Origin: Oceanicola granulosus HTCC2516
GTDB lineage: Bacteria > Pseudomonadota > Alphaproteobacteria > Rhodobacterales > Rhodobacteraceae
Assembly: GCF_000153305.1 (NCBI RefSeq)
Contig: NZ_CH724108.1
Location: forward strand, 498,205-562,204
Direction of reading: 5' to 3'
Length of the DNA stretch: 64,000 nt
Both the position numbers and the translations under genes were made by a program. Below are positions 58,730 to 64,000 of the stretch, one piece after another. The notes under the pieces are model-generated. The model saw nothing but the letters and a program-made list of their open reading frames with translations. It was not told where the DNA came from and made no database searches. Numbering within the stretch: position 1 is the stretch's first letter; each line of letters opens with the position of its first letter.

Positions 58730-59569
58730 CTAGTCCGGGGCGGGGCAGCCGCGCAGGAAGGGGTGGAGGGCGTCGGTGGTCCGGGGGTCTTCGGAAAGGT
58801 AAGCGATCTCAGGGCCTTGACCGCTTTCGCAGGCGATGCGATCGGCCGGCAGGCGGGGGTGGCCGTTGAACTGCGTGTCGAAGATCCGCAGCGTCGCGGC
58901 GTCGCAATCGGCGAACCAGATCAGCGGGCCGTCATCGGGGCGGCTGATCCGGGAGGCCACGAGGTCGTGCGGACCGGCGCGCCAGTACCGGATCGGGCGG
59001 TTGCCGCCGCCGCTGATGTCGAGCGCCACGAATTGCGACAGGTCGGCCTTGATGTCGAGCGCGGCGTCGGCATTCCAGTCGCGGATCCGGACGCGGTGGC
59101 CGTAGAGTTCGCCCGGCGCGCCGAAGTCGATTCCGTCGTAGTTGGTTTCCTCGTAGGAGACCCAATCCGGCCAATCCGCAACGATTTGAACGTCGTGCAG
59201 AAACAGCCGCACGGGCGAATCATCGCCGTCCCTTGGCGCCTCGACCCGGATCCCGGCGCCGTAGGCATCGTCCGAGCGCAGCGGCCCGATCGCCAACTCG
59301 CTCAGCGCCGCCATGCCGGCATCCGGGCCGCGCCGGAGCGAGACGGCGTATTTCGCGTCGGCGATCTCGGCCCCGCGCAGCCAGACCGGCGTCTCGAGCC
59401 GCTGCCGCCCGGTCAGGACACCGGCCGGGGGCGGCGGCGGGCCGAGATGGTCCTCGAGCCACCGCAGCGCCCGGGCGTCGGCGCACTCCGCGCCGCGCGC
59501 CGGGGAGGCGCCGGTGGCGAGGGTCAGCAGGAGCGCCGGGAGGAGGATGCGGCGGATGCGGGGCGTCAT
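58730..59569 (-). CDS. secreted or periplasmic protein of unknown function
   Basis: A 279-residue protein. Residues 1-25 (MTPRIRRILLPALLLTLATG then SPARGAE) form a Sec signal peptide with cleavage after ARG-A or GA-E. The mature part is rich in short beta-like segments (VRLFLHDVQIVADWPDWV, HRVRIRDWNADAALDIKADL) with several Cys residues (CADARALRWL, FADCDAATL, CESGQG, RGCPAPD), four or five in all, suggesting disulphides. Repeated turns and strands hint at a beta-helix, but no pectin-lyase motif can be assigned. The Shine-Dalgarno is weak. It lies beyond the polysaccharide cluster and may or may not belong to it. Confidence 0.7.
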   Translation of the reverse strand: MTPRIRRILLPALLLTLATGASPARGAECADARALRWLEDHLGPPPPPAGVLTGRQRLETPVWLRGAEIADAKYAVSLRRGPDAGMAALSELAIGPLRSDDAYGAGIRVEAPRDGDDSPVRLFLHDVQIVADWPDWVSYEETNYDGIDFGAPGELYGHRVRIRDWNADAALDIKADLSQFVALDISGGGNRPIRYWRAGPHDLVASRISRPDDGPLIWFADCDAATLRIFDTQFNGHPRLPADRIACESGQGPEIAYLSEDPRTTDALHPFLRGCPAPD

Positions 59570-60074
59570 CTGTCGGTCCGGGGGTGGAGTCGGTGAGGCC
59601 AGATTACACGAGCGCGGACTGGAAGGGGACCGGTGGGTGGGGCGGTTGCTCTCTGCCGAGGTAGAGCCTTCGACAGTAAGACCGGAACGGGAGGAGAGAC
59701 ATGGGATGGGCGACAGGATGAGGGTCCTGGTGCGCGGAACGATCGTCAGCACCCAGAAGGCCGGTCAGCCGAAGACGACGACCGCGAGCGCCGTCGCTGG
59801 GACCCGGAACAGCCACTGGGACCAGACGAAGTTGTGCGTAGATCGTGTCGCCGCTGGCGCGCAACGGCGCGGTCCAGGTGGTCCACGGGATCGCTCTCGA
59901 AGTGCGGGAGAAGAAGTCCGTCGTCCTCGTCGGCCCGTCCGGGTGCGGCAAGTCGACGACGCTGCGCATGATCGCCAAGCCTCGGAGAGGCCTGCGGCGA
60001 ATGCGGGCGTGGTTCGTGCTGCGATGGGGCGCCTTGGGCGACCTTCGGTCGGCTACTGCTCTTTCAGAAGATTT
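59570..60074. other. 505-bp intergenic region with decayed gene fragments
   Basis: Contains the ABC ATPase remnant described separately and, on the minus strand at about 59765-59836, a 23-codon stretch ending in a stop that looks like the end of a membrane protein (NFVWSQWLF then ALAVVVFG). No complete gene is visible. The two scraps face opposite ways, consistent with rearrangement or recombination near the tRNA. Confidence 0.5.
59845..59979 (+). pseudogene. 5' remnant of a carbohydrate-type ABC transporter ATPase
   Basis: Forty-five codons read [17 protein letters not shown] then [20 protein letters not shown], which is the beginning of a UgpC/MalK-type ATPase up to the helix after Walker A (GPSGCGKST). 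After MIAK, where the family has AGLE, the reading becomes unrelated and no Q-loop, signature or Walker B follows. It is a relic, not a functional gene. Confidence 0.75.
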
Positions 60075-60149
60075 TGGCTCCGGCGGTAGGGATCGAACCT
60101 ACGACCAATTGATTAACAGTCAACTGCTCTACCGCTGAGCTACGCCGGA
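60075..60149 (-). tRNA. tRNA-Asn(GTT), with encoded CCA
   Basis: Read leftward, acceptor TCCGGCG pairs with CGCCGGA, then discriminator G and CCA. The D arm starts GCTCAGCGGTAGAGC. The anticodon loop CTGTTAA gives anticodon GTT. The T arm is GTAGG-TTCGATC-CCTAC. Length is 75 nt including CCA. Confidence 0.97.
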
Positions 60150-60209
60150 ACACGGGGGCGCTATAGCAATGCGCTCGGGAGGCGTCCAGAGGCTTTTCGG
60201 GGAAAAGTT

Positions 60210-61127
60210 TCAGGTCTCCGCGACGTCGTCTCCGGGCAGCGCGAAGAGGGCTTCGGGGGTGAGGGCGGGGGTCGCGGTGGCGCGGCGGTGCTGCACGAGG
60301 GCGACGAGGTGGGCGAAGAGGTTGCGGGCGGCGGCGGGGTGCAGGGCGGTGGGCGTGTTCGCGTAGAGGCAGGGGGTGAGGGTGGCGAGCGTGGCGGGGC
60401 CGGCGGCGAGGGCGTCGAGCAGGGCGGTCTCGCGGGCGGTGCGGTGGGCGACGAGCCAGTCGATGCGCGCGGCCGGGTCGGTCACCGGGGCGCCGTGGCC
60501 GGGATAGAGGACGGAGGGCGCGCGGGCGCGCAGGCGGGCGCAGGAGGCGAGGAAGTCGGTGACGTCGCCGTCGGGCGGGGAGATCAGGGTGCTGGCCCAG
60601 CCCATCACGTGATCGCCGCAGAAGCCGTAGCCGTCGCCGAGCAGGCAGATGTGGTTGCCCATGTGGCCCGGCGTGTGCAGCACCTCGAGCGCCCAGCCCG
60701 CCCCGGCGAGGCGGGCGCCGTCGCCCACCGTCCGGTCGGGCGCGAAGTCCGTGTCGATGCCCTCGCCGCCGCCGGCCAGACCCTCCGCCGCGAGCCGTGA
60801 CATCACGGCGCTGCGGCCGGCCTCGGGGCCGCCGAAGGCGACGACGGGCGCGCCGACGGCCGAGGCGAGGGCGGGGGCGAGGGCGGAGTGGTCGCGGTGG
60901 GCGTGGGTGACGACGACGGCCGCCACCGGCCGGCCGTCGATGGCGGCGAGCAGGGCGTCGCGGTGCGCCGGGTCGTCGGGCCCCGGGTCGATGAGGGCCA
61001 GGTCGGTCGTGCCGACGAGGTAGCTGTTGGTGCCGGCGCCGGTCATCGGCGAGGGGTTGGGCGCGCGCACCCGCACCACGCCGGGGCGCAGCGTCACCGG
61101 CTCGCCATGTCGCGCCTGCGCCTGCAT
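60210..61127 (-). CDS. MBL-fold metallo-hydrolase (LACTB2-like)
   Basis: A 305-residue hydrolase. The metal site is THAHRDH (His75, His77, Asp79, His80), with HTPGHMGNH, FCGDHVMGWASTLISPPDG and YPGHGAPV giving further ligands. A C-terminal winged-helix-like region (ALLDALAAGPATLATLT) is typical of LACTB2-type beta-lactamase-like proteins, which act on nucleic acids or small esters. GAGGACAAGC precedes the ATG at 61125-61127. It is divergent from the histidine kinase by 40 bp. Confidence 0.9.
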   Translation of the reverse strand: MQAQARHGEPVTLRPGVVRVRAPNPSPMTGAGTNSYLVGTTDLALIDPGPDDPAHRDALLAAIDGRPVAAVVVTHAHRDHSALAPALASAVGAPVVAFGGPEAGRSAVMSRLAAEGLAGGGEGIDTDFAPDRTVGDGARLAGAGWALEVLHTPGHMGNHICLLGDGYGFCGDHVMGWASTLISPPDGDVTDFLASCARLRARAPSVLYPGHGAPVTDPAARIDWLVAHRTARETALLDALAAGPATLATLTPCLYANTPTALHPAAARNLFAHLVALVQHRRATATPALTPEALFALPGDDVAET

Positions 61128-61167
61128 TCGCTTGTCCTCGCTCGGCTCCGGGCGCTAGCGTCGCGCC

Positions 61168-62484
<1,317 letters not shown>

Positions 62485-62500
62485 CGCGGCGCGGTGGCGA

Positions 62501-62537
62501 GGGGGGATGCCTCCGGCGGGGATATTTGCAGGACAGA
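62501..62537 (+). repeat. probable Rhodobacteraceae-type intergenic repeat/terminator-associated motif
   Basis: After the histidine kinase stop is GGGGGGATGCCTCCGGCGGG followed by GATATTTGCAGGACAGA. From memory, near-identical CCTCCGGCGGGGATATTT-xx-ACAGA strings recur downstream of genes in many Rhodobacteraceae genomes. Only one copy is seen here. It lies between convergent genes, so it may help end transcription. Confidence 0.45.
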
Positions 62538-62560
62538 GGGGGCGCGGGGGCGCTCTTGTC

Positions 62561-64000
62561 TCAGCCGTAGGTGGCGAGCATCTCGCGCAGGTCGGCGAGG
62601 GTGTTGGCCTCGGCGATGGGCTTGTCGTGGCGCCATCGGCTCATGCGGGGGAAGCGCAGGGCGACGCCGGACTTGTGGCGCGGGCTCTCCTGGATGCCCT
62701 CGAAGGCGATCTCGAACACGTGCTCGGGGCGCACCTGGCGGACGGGGCCGAACTTCTGCAGCGTGTTGCGGCGGACCCAGGCGGTGATGCGGCGGAACTC
62801 GGCGTCGGTGAGGCCGGAATAGGCCTTGGTGAAGGGGACGAGGTCGTCGCCGTCCCAGACCGCGAAGGTGAAGTCGGTGAACAGGTTGGCGCGCCGGCCC
62901 GAGCCGGACTGGGCGTAGATCATCACCGCGTCGATCACCAGCGGGTCGACCTTCCACTTCCACCAGTCGCCCTTCCTGCGCCCGGCGAGGTAGGGGCTGT
63001 CGGCGCGCTTGAGCATCAGGCCCTCGGCGTTCCTGTCGCGCGAGGTCTCGCGTTCGACGGCGAGCGCCTCCCAGCTGTCGGCGGTGACGGCGGGCGACAG
63101 CCGGGCCGGGGCCTCGGGAGGGATGGTGCCGATCAGTTCGGCGAGGCGGGCGCGGCGCTCGGCGAAGGGGCGGGCGCGGATGTCGGTGCCGCCGTCCTCG
63201 AGCAGGTCGTAGGCCATCAGCACGACGGGGCTCTCCTCGAGCAGCTTCCTCGGCACGCTCTTGCGGCCGATCCGCTTTTGCAGCGCGTTGAAGGGCAGGG
63301 GCGTCTCGTCGGCGAAGGCGAGCACCTCGCCGTCGATCACGGTGCCGTCGGGGAGGTAGTCGATCAGGCGGGCGAATTCGGGGAAGCGCGGCGTCATCAG
63401 CTCCTCGCCGCGGCTCCAGAGGTGGTGCTCGCCGCCGCGCAGGACGAGCTGACCGCGGATGCCGTCCCACTTCCACTCGGCGATCCAGTCGGCGGCGGAG
63501 CCGAGGGCGGCGAGGTCGTCGAGTTGGTAGGCGAGGTAGAACGGGTAGGGGCGCGACAGGTCGGCGCTCGGGTCGTGCGCCTCGATCAGCGCCTCCCACG
63601 AGGTCGTCTCGGGAGTCCAGGCGCCCATCAGCTTGTGGGTCAGCTCGGCCTCGTCCTGCCCCGTCGCCCGGGCCAGGGCGCGGGTCATCAGCTTCTGGCT
63701 GACGCCGACGCGGAAGCCGCCGGTGAGCAGCTTGGTGAACAGCAGCCGCTCGGTGCGGTCGAGCACGTCCCAGGCGGCGAGGATGCCGGCCTTGCGGGTC
63801 GCGTCGTCGCCGGCCGAGAGCTCGCGCAGCCTGGCGATCCAGTGGCTTAGCGGGCGCTCTTCATGTGCCGCAGCGGGCGGCAGGACGAGCGCGATGGTCT
63901 CGGCGAGGTCGCCGACGATGGGGTAGCTCTCCTCGAACAGCCACAGCGGGATGCCGGCCCGCTCGGCCGCCCATTCGCGCAGCACGGTGGTGGTGATGAC
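62561..64000 (-). CDS. ATP-dependent DNA ligase (5' end cut by window)
   Basis: At least 479 residues; the reading stays open to the window edge, so the true start lies beyond 64000 (family members are about 530 residues). The nucleotidyl-transferase motif I is AEWKWDGIRGQL, with the adenylated Lys encoded at about 63470-63472. Motif III-like VLMAYDLLE, motif IV EGLMLKRADSPY and motif V WWKWKVDPL follow. The OB-fold ends FEIAFEGIQESPRHKSGVALRFPR. Sequence and length match the alphaproteobacterial ligase group linked to DNA damage response, which is usually paired with an MBL-type exonuclease gene that would be just outside. Confidence 0.93.
   Translation of the reverse strand, partial: VITTTVLREWAAERAGIPLWLFEESYPIVGDLAETIALVLPPAAAHEERPLSHWIARLRELSAGDDATRKAGILAAWDVLDRTERLLFTKLLTGGFRVGVSQKLMTRALARATGQDEAELTHKLMGAWTPETTSWEALIEAHDPSADLSRPYPFYLAYQLDDLAALGSAADWIAEWKWDGIRGQLVLRGGEHHLWSRGEELMTPRFPEFARLIDYLPDGTVIDGEVLAFADETPLPFNALQKRIGRKSVPRKLLEESPVVLMAYDLLEDGGTDIRARPFAERRARLAELIGTIPPEAPARLSPAVTADSWEALAVERETSRDRNAEGLMLKRADSPYLAGRRKGDWWKWKVDPLVIDAVMIYAQSGSGRRANLFTDFTFAVWDGDDLVPFTKAYSGLTDAEFRRITAWVRRNTLQKFGPVRQVRPEHVFEIAFEGIQESPRHKSGVALRFPRMSRWRHDKPIAEANTLADLREMLATYG

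Overview
The window is about 70 percent GC, with dense gene packing, many ATGA/TGATG stop-start overlaps and Shine-Dalgarno motifs of the GGAGG type. The gene content points to an aerobic, heterotrophic alphaproteobacterium: trpA close to ychF, sqdB, a fused indolepyruvate ferredoxin oxidoreductase, a liu leucine operon, gcvTHP and an ExoY-type sugar transferase. An intergenic motif near 62501-62537 resembles one I recall from Rhodobacteraceae genomes, so Rhodobacterales is my best guess. That is an inference, not a proof.

Layout. 1-3819: partial trpA, the sulfolipid gene sqdB, a small VOC protein and the translation-associated ATPase ychF. 3897-8174: a large CheB-CheR-PAS fusion read leftward, an unrecognised protein, and tRNA-Ser(GCT). 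8268-14224: a polyol/ketose catabolic cluster (two SDRs, a GatZ/KbaZ-family protein, a PfkB kinase and a SorC regulator leftward; a zinc polyol dehydrogenase rightward). The likely route is polyol to D-tagatose to tagatose 6-phosphate to fructose 6-phosphate. 14265-23571: an amide/formyl nitrogen cluster. Two hydrolases (isochorismatase type and N-formylglutamate deformylase type) diverge from an operon of RpiR regulator, glutamine-synthetase-like ligase, complete Liv-type ABC importer and formamidase.

23654-29068: a bacterial voltage-gated sodium channel with a TLESWSM filter, a LysR regulator, a DUF4386-like membrane protein, a hotdog thioesterase and an AceE-like thiamine enzyme. 29147-39634: an Lrp regulator, the fused 2-ketoacid:ferredoxin oxidoreductase and a complete leucine/isovalerate operon from isovaleryl-CoA dehydrogenase to HMG-CoA lyase and methylglutaconyl-CoA hydratase. 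39647-44000: the glycine cleavage genes gcvT-gcvH-gcvP.

44446-58399: an exopolysaccharide or O-antigen-like cluster. It has the ExoY-type initiating transferase, Wzx flippase, four further glycosyltransferases, a Wzy-like polymerase/ligase and a Wzz/Wzc-like protein. In its centre lie three unusual genes: a nucleotidyltransferase-like protein, a protein-kinase-fold protein, and a 559-residue protein that appears to join an NDK-like domain to a degenerate copy of the same kinase-like domain. This trio is my best candidate for an undescribed system. 58400-64000: a secreted protein of unknown function, a relic of an ABC ATPase, tRNA-Asn(GTT), an MBL-fold hydrolase, an orphan EnvZ-like histidine kinase and a partial ATP-dependent DNA ligase. 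I saw no integrase, transposase, CRISPR array or rRNA.
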